A stretch of DNA of 5,646 nt from Planctomycetaceae bacterium. GTDB lineage: Bacteria; Planctomycetota; Planctomycetia; Pirellulales; Pirellulaceae. Position 1 is the stretch's first letter, and each line of letters starts with the position of its first letter. The DNA is taken from assembly GCA_003455945.1 (NCBI GenBank), contig DMPQ01000201.1, positions 11,416 to 17,061 on the forward strand, read 5' to 3'. A program made the position numbers and the translations under genes. Below, one piece after another: positions 1 to 5,280 of the stretch. The notes beneath the pieces were generated by a model that had not been told where the DNA came from, did no database searches, and saw only the letters and a program-made list of their open reading frames with translations.

Positions 1-1
1 C

Positions 2-811
2 ATCCCGCCGATCGTCGGCGCGCGGATCGCCCGGGTGCTGCGCCCTCCGTGCGATCGACGGCCGATCGCCGTCGTGCCGGGAATCGAGGCGATCGAGCGG
101 CGCAGCGTCGGACGCCGAGTCGCCGATATCCGGCGGCTCGGCAAACGCGTGCTGATCGTGACGGACGATGCCTATCACCTGGTCTTCGAACCGCGGATGA
201 CGGGACTGGTGCTCCTCTCCGATCCGCCGGACGATCGGGCGCTGCGGATCGAGATCCGCTTCGAGCCGTGGGAGGGCCCGGAGCGACTCTGGTTCTGGGA
301 CCGCCGCGGGTTGGGAACCTTCAGCGGACTCGAGACCGACGAACTGGAACGGCGTTGGGGAGGGGAGACGGTCGGCCCCGATGCGCTGTCGATCGAACCG
401 GCCGATTTCCGGGGACGGCTCGCCCCCTCACGACGCCCGATCAAGGTGGCGCTGCTCGATCAGACGCGAGTCGCGGGGATCGGCAATCTCTACGCGTCCG
501 AGATGCTTCACGTCGCGCGGATTCACCCCGAAACGCCGTGTGACCGCCTGACCGGACCGCAGTGGGAGCGACTGTTTCGGGCGATGCGCGACGTGCTCGA
601 GACGGCGATACGCTACGAGGGTTCGACGCTGGCCGACGGCACGTATCGCAATGCCCTGAACAAGGCGGGGGGCTACCAGAATCATCACCGGGTCTACGAT
701 CGCGCCGAGGAGCGTTGCCCCGACTGCGAACGAGGGATCATCGTTCGGATCGTTCAGGCTCAGCGAAGCACCTTCTTCTGCCCGCGCTGTCAGCGCCCGG
801 CCCGGTCCTGA
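2..811 (+). CDS. mutM: Formamidopyrimidine-DNA glycosylase (Fpg/MutM family), 5' end outside window
   Basis: A bifunctional base-excision-repair enzyme that, in this family, removes oxidised purines such as 8-oxoguanine and nicks the abasic site. The frame is open from base 2 and 269 residues are visible. The catalytic N-terminus of the family (MPELPE, with Pro1 and Glu2) is absent, so the true start lies just upstream; the GTG at 35 is only an internal codon. Visible landmarks are RLGKRV with the conserved Lys (codon 143-145), EPRMTG where many members have HLGMSG, the helix-two-turn-helix core AGIGNLYASE (473-502) followed by RIHP, and a C-terminal zinc finger with Cys pairs CPDC and CPRC (716-790). 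The spacing between the Cys pairs is 17 residues; E. coli Fpg has 16. Adding the missing 15 or so residues gives a length normal for Fpg. It converges on the minus-strand operon. Fpg/Nei superfamily membership is very likely; exact lesion specificity is not shown. Confidence 0.93.
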   Translation: MPPIVGARIARVLRPPCDRRPIAVVPGIEAIERRSVGRRVADIRRLGKRVLIVTDDAYHLVFEPRMTGLVLLSDPPDDRALRIEIRFEPWEGPERLWFWDRRGLGTFSGLETDELERRWGGETVGPDALSIEPADFRGRLAPSRRPIKVALLDQTRVAGIGNLYASEMLHVARIHPETPCDRLTGPQWERLFRAMRDVLETAIRYEGSTLADGTYRNALNKAGGYQNHHRVYDRAEERCPDCERGIIVRIVQAQRSTFFCPRCQRPARS

Positions 812-844
812 ACGGCGATTCGGTTCGGTCGCAACTCGGTCAGT

Positions 845-858
845 CGATCGCGCGATCG
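845..858. repeat. 14-bp perfect palindrome made of two CGATCG units
   Basis: CGATCG, then CG, then CGATCG form a perfect 14-bp palindrome in the gap after the glycosylase gene. It is the densest small example of the CGATCG enrichment seen across the window. No function can be assigned; it could be chance given how common the hexamer is here. Confidence 0.35.
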
Positions 859-914
859 CCGATCCGGAACGCCTGTCGTCGCTTCGCGTTTCGAGCGGGG
901 CCTCAAACGAAAAA

Positions 915-942
915 AGGGTCTGTCGGCGTTCCGACAGACCCT
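915..942 (-). terminator. Rho-independent terminator shared by convergent genes
   Basis: A perfect 12-bp stem (AGGGTCTGTCGG paired with CCGACAGACCCT) closes a 4-nt loop. Read on the minus strand it is followed by six T (bases 915-910) and then CGTTT, a classical intrinsic terminator 40 nt after the stop codon of the 59-aa membrane protein. On the plus strand the stem is followed by a weaker T-rich stretch (GGTGCTTTTCTTC), so it may also stop transcription from the glycosylase gene, which ends 103 nt upstream. The first stem base overlaps the A-tract. Confidence 0.88.
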
Positions 943-982
943 GGTGCTTTTCTTCGACTCGAATCTCAGCTCGCCCTGTCGC

Positions 983-1162
983 TCAAGGGCCGACCTGGAT
1001 CCGAGCGTCGTTCGTCTTCCAGTACGGATAGGTCGTACCGGTCGAGTTGAGCGCCATCCACAGGCAGACGCATCCGAAGATCAGCGAGATCCCCGAGGTG
1101 ATCAGCATCACCGTGTAGACGTTCAGCTCTTGCTTCTTGGTTCCGGCGGGAACGGTCGCCAT
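983..1162 (-). CDS. 59-aa single-span membrane protein, function unknown
   Basis: A short gene read directly from the sequence. The ATG at 1162 is preceded by a good ribosome binding site (GAGG, bases 1174-1171, 8 nt spacing) that lies inside the end of the upstream coiled-coil gene; the gap between the two reading frames is 4 nt, so the two are probably translationally linked. The protein has a short polar N-terminus (MATVPAGTKKQE), one membrane span at about residues 15-38 containing two Cys (CVC, 31-33), and a short polar tail with a YPYWKT motif at residues 45-50. The basic Lys9-Lys10 before the span favours N-terminus inside and tail outside. Small proteins of this shape downstream of coiled-coil membrane proteins are something I recall from planctomycete genomes; no function is known to me. 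An accessory or stabilising partner of the upstream protein is a guess from gene order only. The terminator follows 40 nt later. Confidence 0.85.
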   Translation of the reverse strand: MATVPAGTKKQELNVYTVMLITSGISLIFGCVCLWMALNSTGTTYPYWKTNDARIQVGP

Positions 1163-1166
1163 GCGT

Positions 1167-2012
1167 TCAACCTCGCAGTTGGGAATCGAGTTGGGTGGTG
1201 ACCCGATCGTTCTCGCGGATCGGAGCCTCGTTCAGTTCGGGGACGATCTCGGCCGTGGCACTGTTGTCGGTCACCGACTTGACCACCACCGCACCGAGAT
1301 ACTTGCCGTCACGGAAGACGTCCATCCGGTGTCCGACTCGCAGACCGTCATCCGAACCGAGACTCAGCTCGATCAGCCCCTTGACAGTCCGGCTGATCGC
1401 CGTGACTCGCCCTTCGACCGCGGGCGGGATGTGAGCGGTGAGCGAGTCGCGATCGAGGCCGTAGGCGGTCATCACCTTTTCGATCTGGGCGACATCGTTG
1501 GCCAGCTGGCCGCTTCGCTCACTGAGGCGAGCGATCTCGCCTTCGAGCTTGTAGTTCGCGTCGGTCAGCGAGGTGACTCGCGTCAGCGTGTTGTGCAGCG
1601 TCTCGGTCAGTTCGTTGGCCGAGGTCCGCAGACGCTCGTTCTCTTCCATCAGTTCGGTCAGACGAACGGTGTTCTGCTGAATGACCTGGACCTGAGCCCC
1701 GTCGGCTCGGACCAGATCGGCCAGACGCGTCTCCTTCGCGGCCGCATCCGCCTGCTCGACGAGCAGCTGGACCTGCACTCGCTGCAGCGCCAGTCGCGAC
1801 GTGACTCGCTCGCGCTCGAGAGCCGCCTTGATCTCCTCGACCTGGTTGCGCGAGGCGTTGAGAAGCTGAGCGTAGCTTTCCGCCTTGCTCTTGTTCTCCA
1901 TCGCCTGCTCCTTCCAGTTCTGCTGGCTCGCGGCCAGCATCACGGCAACCGCCGTCAGGAAGATGCTGCAGATGAGGATCAGGACCGTGAACAGCTTTCC
2001 TACGAACGTCAT
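1167..2012 (-). CDS. Membrane-anchored coiled-coil protein with C-terminal beta-type domain, function unknown
   Basis: A 281-residue protein. The start at 2012 is supported by AGAGGT (2026-2021) 8 nt upstream. Residues 7-27 are a membrane span after a basic Lys6, so the bulk is probably in the periplasm-like compartment. Residues about 30-185 are a long, Gln/Glu/Leu-rich helical region typical of coiled coil, with only one short break near 101-106 (VRADGA). Residues about 198-275 form a compact segment rich in Val/Ile/Gly (VEGRVTAISRTV, ELSLGSDDGLRVGHRMDVFR, GKYLGAVVVKSV, ENDRV), which reads as a small beta-barrel or SH3-like domain; similar LGSDDGL...G....V.R patterns occur in envelope proteins such as FlgT C-terminal domains, but I cannot confirm homology. 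The general plan (N-terminal anchor, coiled coil, beta domain) recalls MreC, yet no MreC-specific motif is seen. It is the first gene of a two-gene operon with the 59-aa membrane protein. The real coding strand is shown by the promoter, ribosome binding site and terminator all agreeing. Confidence 0.9.
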   Translation of the reverse strand: MTFVGKLFTVLILICSIFLTAVAVMLAASQQNWKEQAMENKSKAESYAQLLNASRNQVEEIKAALERERVTSRLALQRVQVQLLVEQADAAAKETRLADLVRADGAQVQVIQQNTVRLTELMEENERLRTSANELTETLHNTLTRVTSLTDANYKLEGEIARLSERSGQLANDVAQIEKVMTAYGLDRDSLTAHIPPAVEGRVTAISRTVKGLIELSLGSDDGLRVGHRMDVFRDGKYLGAVVVKSVTDNSATAEIVPELNEAPIRENDRVTTQLDSQLRG

Positions 2013-2162
2013 GGACTGCTACCTCTAGCGAGAGAATGACGCCTACAAGACGGAGCGGCCGAGAGGCCGAACGCGGTCCTGGCCCGAGCGGCCGACCAGC
2101 CCCGAGAGACGCCCGCAGGAGGGACGCTCGTGAAGAGCGGCGGCCTTCCTGGCGACGACGAG
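2013..2162 (-). promoter_or_regulatory. Long 5' leader of the coiled-coil operon
   Basis: About 150 nt separate the predicted transcription start from the ATG at 2012. The leader is very GC-rich and contains a 5-bp hairpin (stems 2056-2060 and 2065-2069 around a 4-nt loop) and two copies of the 10-mer GAGCGGCCGA as read on the plus strand (2053-2062 and 2086-2095). The ribosome binding site AGAGGT (2026-2021) lies at its end. I do not recognise a riboswitch or a leader peptide. Whether the structure regulates translation is unknown. Confidence 0.4.
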
Positions 2163-2168
2163 ACTTTC

Positions 2169-2198
2169 AGTATAGTTACGCCTGAAATCGAGTGTCAA
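2169..2198 (-). promoter_or_regulatory. Near-consensus sigma70-type promoter for the coiled-coil operon
   Basis: On the minus strand TTGACA (2198-2193, a perfect -35) is followed after 18 nt by TATACT (2174-2169, five of six -10 bases). It sits in a locally AT-richer patch of an otherwise GC-rich region and points at the coiled-coil gene, with an expected start near 2162. The spacer is one base longer than the optimum. No operator-like inverted repeat overlaps it clearly. Confidence 0.8.
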
Positions 2199-2654
2199 AC
2201 AAAAGCGATCAGCGAAACGAGGAAGGAAGCGAGAAGCTCCGACTCGGCAAAAACCGGGCTTTCCGCCCCTATCGAGCGACTCGGATCGCGGCCGTGACAT
2301 TGCCCGAGACGGCAGGATCGGTACGGTCCGATCGACCCGCGCTCTCACGGGTGACGCGAGCCCCGAGAAGCGATCCGGCGGATCGGTTCGGACGAGGGAA
2401 GCCTCTCGTGCCGAACGGTCGATCGGCGCATCTCGATCGGGATTGCCCCCCGACTTTCTCCCTCGTATTCTCCCGCACCGATCAGGCTCGCCTCGGTCCC
2501 GAACCTCGGTGCTCACGCGCCGACTCGCGAAGAGAGCCGAGCGAGCCTTCGAACCGGCAGCTCGGACGATCGTCATGGTCGGAAGTGTCGGGACGATCAC
2601 GATCGCCTCGCCGATCACCATGGCAAACTGGGTCATCGAGGCAGAAGCGAAGTA
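2199..2654. other. 456-nt region between divergent promoters with no supported gene
   Basis: This stretch lies between the minus-strand promoter and the plus-strand promoter of the exported-protein gene. Open frames exist on both strands, but their translations are dominated by Arg, Ser, Pro and Asp, lack ribosome binding sites, and match nothing I recognise. The longest, on the minus strand starting at 2636, would run straight through the promoter at 2198-2169. Five CGATCG palindromes fall here. There is no tRNA, CRISPR-like repeat or terminal inverted repeat that I can see. A degraded gene or an unrecognised small RNA cannot be excluded. Confidence 0.6.
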
Positions 2655-2683
2655 TTGAATCGCCTGGACCCGCTTTCTAGGAT
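2655..2683 (+). promoter_or_regulatory. Sigma70-type promoter for the exported-protein gene
   Basis: TTGAAT (2655-2660, four of six -35 bases in the key positions) is followed after exactly 17 nt by TAGGAT (2678-2683, four of six -10 bases). The expected start is near 2690, giving a leader of about 40 nt that contains the ribosome binding site. Because the promoter overlaps the upstream candidate start at 2655, it supports translation from 2730 instead. Confidence 0.62.
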
Positions 2684-2729
2684 GGACCGGAGTGGGTCAA
2701 TACCCGAAGTCGCAAGGAGGCGAATCGGC

Positions 2730-3077
2730 ATGCGAACGTCAACGATCCTGTCGGCCGCGGTTCTGGGGCTGTTGCTCGGAGCCGGCTGGAGTGCATTCGG
2801 ACAGTCGGCGGCTCAGCCCGAACCGGGTTCGGTCGCGGAATTGCTCGAAGCGGGTCAAGGGTTGGTGGCGGTCGAGCTGGATGGGAACGAGACGGCCGAT
2901 GCGTTGGCCGTGATCGATCCGATCGCTCGACGCGTTGCCGTGTATCAGGTCGATCGGAGTTCGGGAGCGATCACGTTGCGGAGCGTCCGGAACGTGACCT
3001 GGGACCTGCAGCTCGACGAATTCAACGGAACCAAACCGACTCCTCGCGACATCCGATCCCAAGTCGATCCCCGTTAG
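2730..3077 (+). CDS. 115-aa exported protein, function unknown
   Basis: The start at 2730 is chosen because a strong ribosome binding site AAGGAGG (2714-2720) lies 9 nt upstream and because the N-terminus then becomes a clean signal peptide: MRTS, a hydrophobic core ILSAAVLGLLLGAGWSAF, and a likely cleavage around residues 22-27 (SAFGQSAA). The in-frame start at 2655 would bury this signal behind 25 polar residues. The mature part of roughly 90 residues contains a strand-rich core (LVAVELDGNETADALAVIDP, RRVAVYQVDRSSGAITL, RSVRNVTWDLQLDEFNG) and ends in a polar Pro/Arg tail. The pattern of short beta strands ending in WDLQLDEFN recalls small hypothetical planctomycete exported proteins; I know of no function. 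It lies 94 nt upstream of the helix-turn-helix/membrane gene, with no terminator between, so the two are probably cotranscribed. Confidence 0.85.
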   Translation: MRTSTILSAAVLGLLLGAGWSAFGQSAAQPEPGSVAELLEAGQGLVAVELDGNETADALAVIDPIARRVAVYQVDRSSGAITLRSVRNVTWDLQLDEFNGTKPTPRDIRSQVDPR

Positions 3078-3171
3078 TCCGCCATGGCGGTCCTTGCACG
3101 GTGCGAGTCACGGGTTTCGGGTCAGTCGCGACGCCTCATCTCCTCTTTGCGACTCGTCCCGGAGCCTCTCG

Positions 3172-4209
3172 ATGGCCGACCTGATTTCGCTCGAAGATGC
3201 TGCCAAGATCCTCGGCATTCCCACCGACGAGCTGACCGAGCTCATTTCGAAGGGGGAGATTCGAGGACTCAAGACCGGCAGCAGCTTCAAGTTCAAGCGA
3301 GCCGACCTCGACGCCTTCCTGGCGAATCGGGCCGGCGGATCGGCCGACGATCTGTCGGCGGAGTTCGATCTGGCGGACGACGGACTGCAGCTCGCGTCGG
3401 AAGGGGGTTCGGACGTTCTCGCCTCGGGCGAACCGGCGTCGAAGGACAGCCCCTCCGATACCGGCAAGATGGTCGAAGGGAGCGGTCTGCTGCTCGCCGA
3501 CGATGATCTGTTCGACGATGAGCTGAGCCTTGCGGATGCGAGCGACATCGTCGATTCGGATTCCGATCTCGAGTCGAGCGACCTGGTCCTCGACGACGAT
3601 TCGAGCAGCGAGATCGGTCTCGCTTCGGCCGACAGCGGCATCAACCTGAGCCCTTCCGACAGCGGTCTCTCGCTCGAGGAAGAACCGAAGGAACTGGCCG
3701 ACTCGGACCTGGATGCGCTCTCGCTGCCGGAGGACGAAGGGCTGGTGGCGCTCGACGATCTCGGCAGCGACGTCCGCGCCGACGACGACTTCATGCTGAC
3801 GCCGGTCGAAGACGTTTCGGACGACGACACCAGCGGCTCGCAGGTGATCGCGCTCGACGACAGCGAGATCTACCCGGACGATTCGGCGTCGGGACTGCTC
3901 ACCGACAGCGTGAGCAACGAGGAACAGGCACCAGTGCTGGTCGCCGAGGACGAGAGTCTTTTCGGAGGTATCGCCGGGGGCGAAGGTCAGGCTCAGCCTA
4001 TCGCCGCCCCGATCGCGGCCGAGCCCCCCGAGGCGCCGTACACGATCTTCCAGGTCCTCTCGCTCCTCGGGATCTTCATGATCCTGGGGCTTTCGATGAC
4101 GCTGGTGATCGACAACGCCCGCAATCTTTGGAATGCCGAACAGTCGGCTCGGATCACCGATCCGGTCGCCGACGTCCTGATTCAGATGGTCGGTCTGAAG
4201 AAGGACTGA
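3172..4209 (+). CDS. Excisionase/MerR-like helix-turn-helix protein with acidic linker and C-terminal membrane span
   Basis: A 345-aa protein with three regions. Residues 4-53 form an excisionase-type winged helix-turn-helix: LISLEDAAKILGIPTDEL, the turn SKGEIRGLKTG, the wing SSFKFKR, and the closing helix ADLDAFLANR. Residues about 54-285 are low-complexity and strongly acidic, rich in Asp, Ser, Glu and Leu, with imperfect repeats of the type DSGI-L / DSDL-L (for example SADSGINLSPSDSGLSLEEE). Residues 292-313 are a hydrophobic span (IFQVLSLLGIFMILGLSMTLVI) followed by a 32-residue polar tail ending GLKKD. The expected topology is DNA-binding domain in the cytoplasm and tail across the membrane. 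The ATG at 3172 is supported by GGAG (3161-3164) 7 nt upstream; an in-frame GTG or ATG earlier would add unlike sequence before the conserved MADLISLEDAA. Known family members use the HTH to bind DNA; the membrane link is inferred. Target and signal are unknown. Confidence 0.88.
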   Translation: MADLISLEDAAKILGIPTDELTELISKGEIRGLKTGSSFKFKRADLDAFLANRAGGSADDLSAEFDLADDGLQLASEGGSDVLASGEPASKDSPSDTGKMVEGSGLLLADDDLFDDELSLADASDIVDSDSDLESSDLVLDDDSSSEIGLASADSGINLSPSDSGLSLEEEPKELADSDLDALSLPEDEGLVALDDLGSDVRADDDFMLTPVEDVSDDDTSGSQVIALDDSEIYPDDSASGLLTDSVSNEEQAPVLVAEDESLFGGIAGGEGQAQPIAAPIAAEPPEAPYTIFQVLSLLGIFMILGLSMTLVIDNARNLWNAEQSARITDPVADVLIQMVGLKKD

Positions 4210-4263
4210 TCGTCCCGAGCGTCGCTCTCGTTCGAGCGACCGTGGCAAGTTCGGAAAATCTCG

Positions 4264-4298
4264 ACGGCCTCGTTCGCCTGCAGCGCGAACGAGGCCGT
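4264..4298 (+). terminator. Strong hairpin after the helix-turn-helix/membrane gene
   Basis: A 14-bp perfect stem (ACGGCCTCGTTCGC at 4264-4277 paired with 4285-4298) closes a 7-nt loop, CTGCAGC. It starts 54 nt after the stop codon. The following plus-strand sequence (TCGCGTTTCG) has only a short T run, so the terminator is less canonical than the one at 915-942. A smaller 7-bp hairpin (4221-4227 with 4234-4240) lies between it and the stop codon. Confidence 0.65.
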
Positions 4299-4485
4299 TC
4301 GCGTTTCGCGGGGCCGAGGGGATTCGTTCGAGGTCCGATCGGATCGTTCGCGCTCCGGCCCCGGTAGGTTCGACCGCGACGTTCGCCTAACCTGGATGCC
4401 GTCGGGACTCCCGCTCGCTTCGCCGCTTGTCCCCGGTCGATGCGGAGCGTCGGCCCGTGGAGTTCCGGTCAGGGGAGTCGGTCGC

Positions 4486-5136
4486 GTGTCGTTGCTGAGC
4501 AATCTTCGGCGTCGTGCGATCGCGGCGATCTATCGACCGCTGATCGCGCGGCACGAGCGGTTCGTCGCGTCGTACAAGCGAGATCTCTTTCGCGGGATCT
4601 CGGGACGCGTTCTCGAGATCGGTCCGGGCCCGGGAAGCAATCTTGCCTATCTGAGCGACGTCGATCATTGGGTCGGCGTCGAGCCGAACCGCTTCATGCA
4701 TCCGATGATCCGCGCCGAACTGGCGCGTCGATCGATCGACGGAACGGTGCTCGAGGAATCGGCCGAGTCGCTGCCGTTCGAGGACGAAACGTTCGATGCG
4801 GTGATCGGTACGCTCGTCCTGTGCAGCGTTCGCGATCCGCGGCGCGTCGTCGCGGAGTCGGCCCGCGTGCTTCGGCCGGGAGGGACCTACGCGTTCATCG
4901 AACACGTCGCGGCGCCGCGCGGCACTCGCCTCAGGCGGACCCAGGAGTGGGTTCGTCCGATCTGGCGCTGCTGCGGCGACGGCTGCTGTCCGGATCGCGA
5001 GACGCAGGAGACGTTGCGGCAAAGTCGTTTCGATCGCCTGGAGTTCGAGGAGTTTCGCGCGCCTCCCTGGACGCTCCCGGCGGTCGTCTCGCCGCACATC
5101 GCCGGTCGAGCATGGATCGACGGTGCGAAACGCTGA
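4486..5136 (+). CDS. Class I SAM-dependent methyltransferase, METTL7/TMT1-like
   Basis: A 216-aa methyltransferase of the Rossmann-fold Methyltransf_11 type. Motif I is VLEIGPGPGSNLAYL, followed by the acidic ribose-binding region VGVEPN, then FEDETFDAVIGTLVLCSV and the post-motif RVLRPGGTYAFIEHV. The GTG at 4486 is chosen because AGGGGAG (4471-4477) lies 8 nt upstream; the ATG at 4396 has no ribosome binding site and would add 30 low-complexity residues. The stretch from TLVLCSV through VLRPGG..FIEHVAA to the C-terminal SPHIAGRAW closely resembles animal METTL7A/B (TMT1), which I recall as TLVLCSV, VLRPGG..YFMEHVAA and RPHIYGYA, and which methylate alkyl thiols. Unlike those proteins, no N-terminal membrane segment is seen. 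A Cys-rich patch RCCGDGCCPD lies near residues 161-170. Substrate in this organism is unknown: a small thiol or a lipid-like molecule would fit the family. Confidence 0.88.
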   Translation: MSLLSNLRRRAIAAIYRPLIARHERFVASYKRDLFRGISGRVLEIGPGPGSNLAYLSDVDHWVGVEPNRFMHPMIRAELARRSIDGTVLEESAESLPFEDETFDAVIGTLVLCSVRDPRRVVAESARVLRPGGTYAFIEHVAAPRGTRLRRTQEWVRPIWRCCGDGCCPDRETQETLRQSRFDRLEFEEFRAPPWTLPAVVSPHIAGRAWIDGAKR

Positions 5137-5168
5137 TGCGGACGCCGAGCGGTTCCGCAGCGAATCGC

Positions 5169-5195
5169 GGGAGCCTGTCGCCGCCTCGCGCTCCC
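5169..5195 (+). terminator. Weak hairpin between methyltransferase and glycosyltransferase genes
   Basis: A 6-bp GGGAGC stem (5169-5174) pairs with GCTCCC (5190-5195) around a 15-nt loop, 32 nt after the methyltransferase stop. No T run follows. It may be a weak terminator or chance in GC-rich DNA; it overlaps the putative promoter of the next gene. Confidence 0.2.
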
Positions 5196-5203
5196 TCTAC
5201 AAT
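5175..5203 (+). promoter_or_regulatory. Possible promoter of the glycosyltransferase gene
   Basis: TACAAT (5198-5203) is a good -10 element, preceded by CT. A 17-nt spacer places a poor -35 (CTGTCG, 5175-5180, three of six). The expected transcript start near 5210 gives a leader of about 70 nt. The AT-rich -10 stands out in very GC-rich sequence, but the weak -35 keeps confidence low. Confidence 0.4.
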
Positions 5204-5280
5204 CAGCCACCAGGCATCGGCTCGAACGCGAAACGTATCGCGGCCGAGCCGTTCGCTCTCCGCCGTCGCGTCGCAATCCG

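Noticed and set aside
35..811. Glycosylase start at the GTG at 35
   Set aside because: The frame is open to the window edge and the essential MPE N-terminus is not present after 35, so the true start lies upstream.
1137..2039. A 300-codon plus-strand frame opposite the coiled-coil gene
   Set aside because: Its translation is a shadow without known motifs, and the promoter, ribosome binding site and terminator all support the minus strand.
2043..2636. A 197-codon minus-strand frame with a hydrophobic beginning
   Set aside because: It lacks a ribosome binding site, turns into Arg/Ser/Pro/Asp-rich sequence, and spans the promoter and leader of the coiled-coil operon. Kept only as a possible gene remnant.
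2443..2658. A 71-codon plus-strand frame ending in a hydrophobic stretch
   Set aside because: It has no ribosome binding site, an unlikely start, and ends inside the plus-strand promoter.
3136..4248. Long minus-strand frame (370 codons) and a 240-codon frame (3830-3108) opposite the HTH gene
   Set aside because: They are antisense reflections of the biased Ser/Asp codons of the linker. The plus strand has the HTH domain, membrane span and ribosome binding site.
4396..4485. In-frame extension of the methyltransferase to an ATG at 4396
   Set aside because: No ribosome binding site precedes it and the extra 30 residues are low-complexity. AGGGGAG at 4471-4477 fits the GTG at 4486. A weak promoter-like pattern near 4369-4397 (TTCGAC and CTGGAT) was too poor to call.
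4387..5097. A 236-codon minus-strand frame opposite the methyltransferase
   Set aside because: Arg-rich shadow with no motifs; the plus strand carries all class I methyltransferase motifs.
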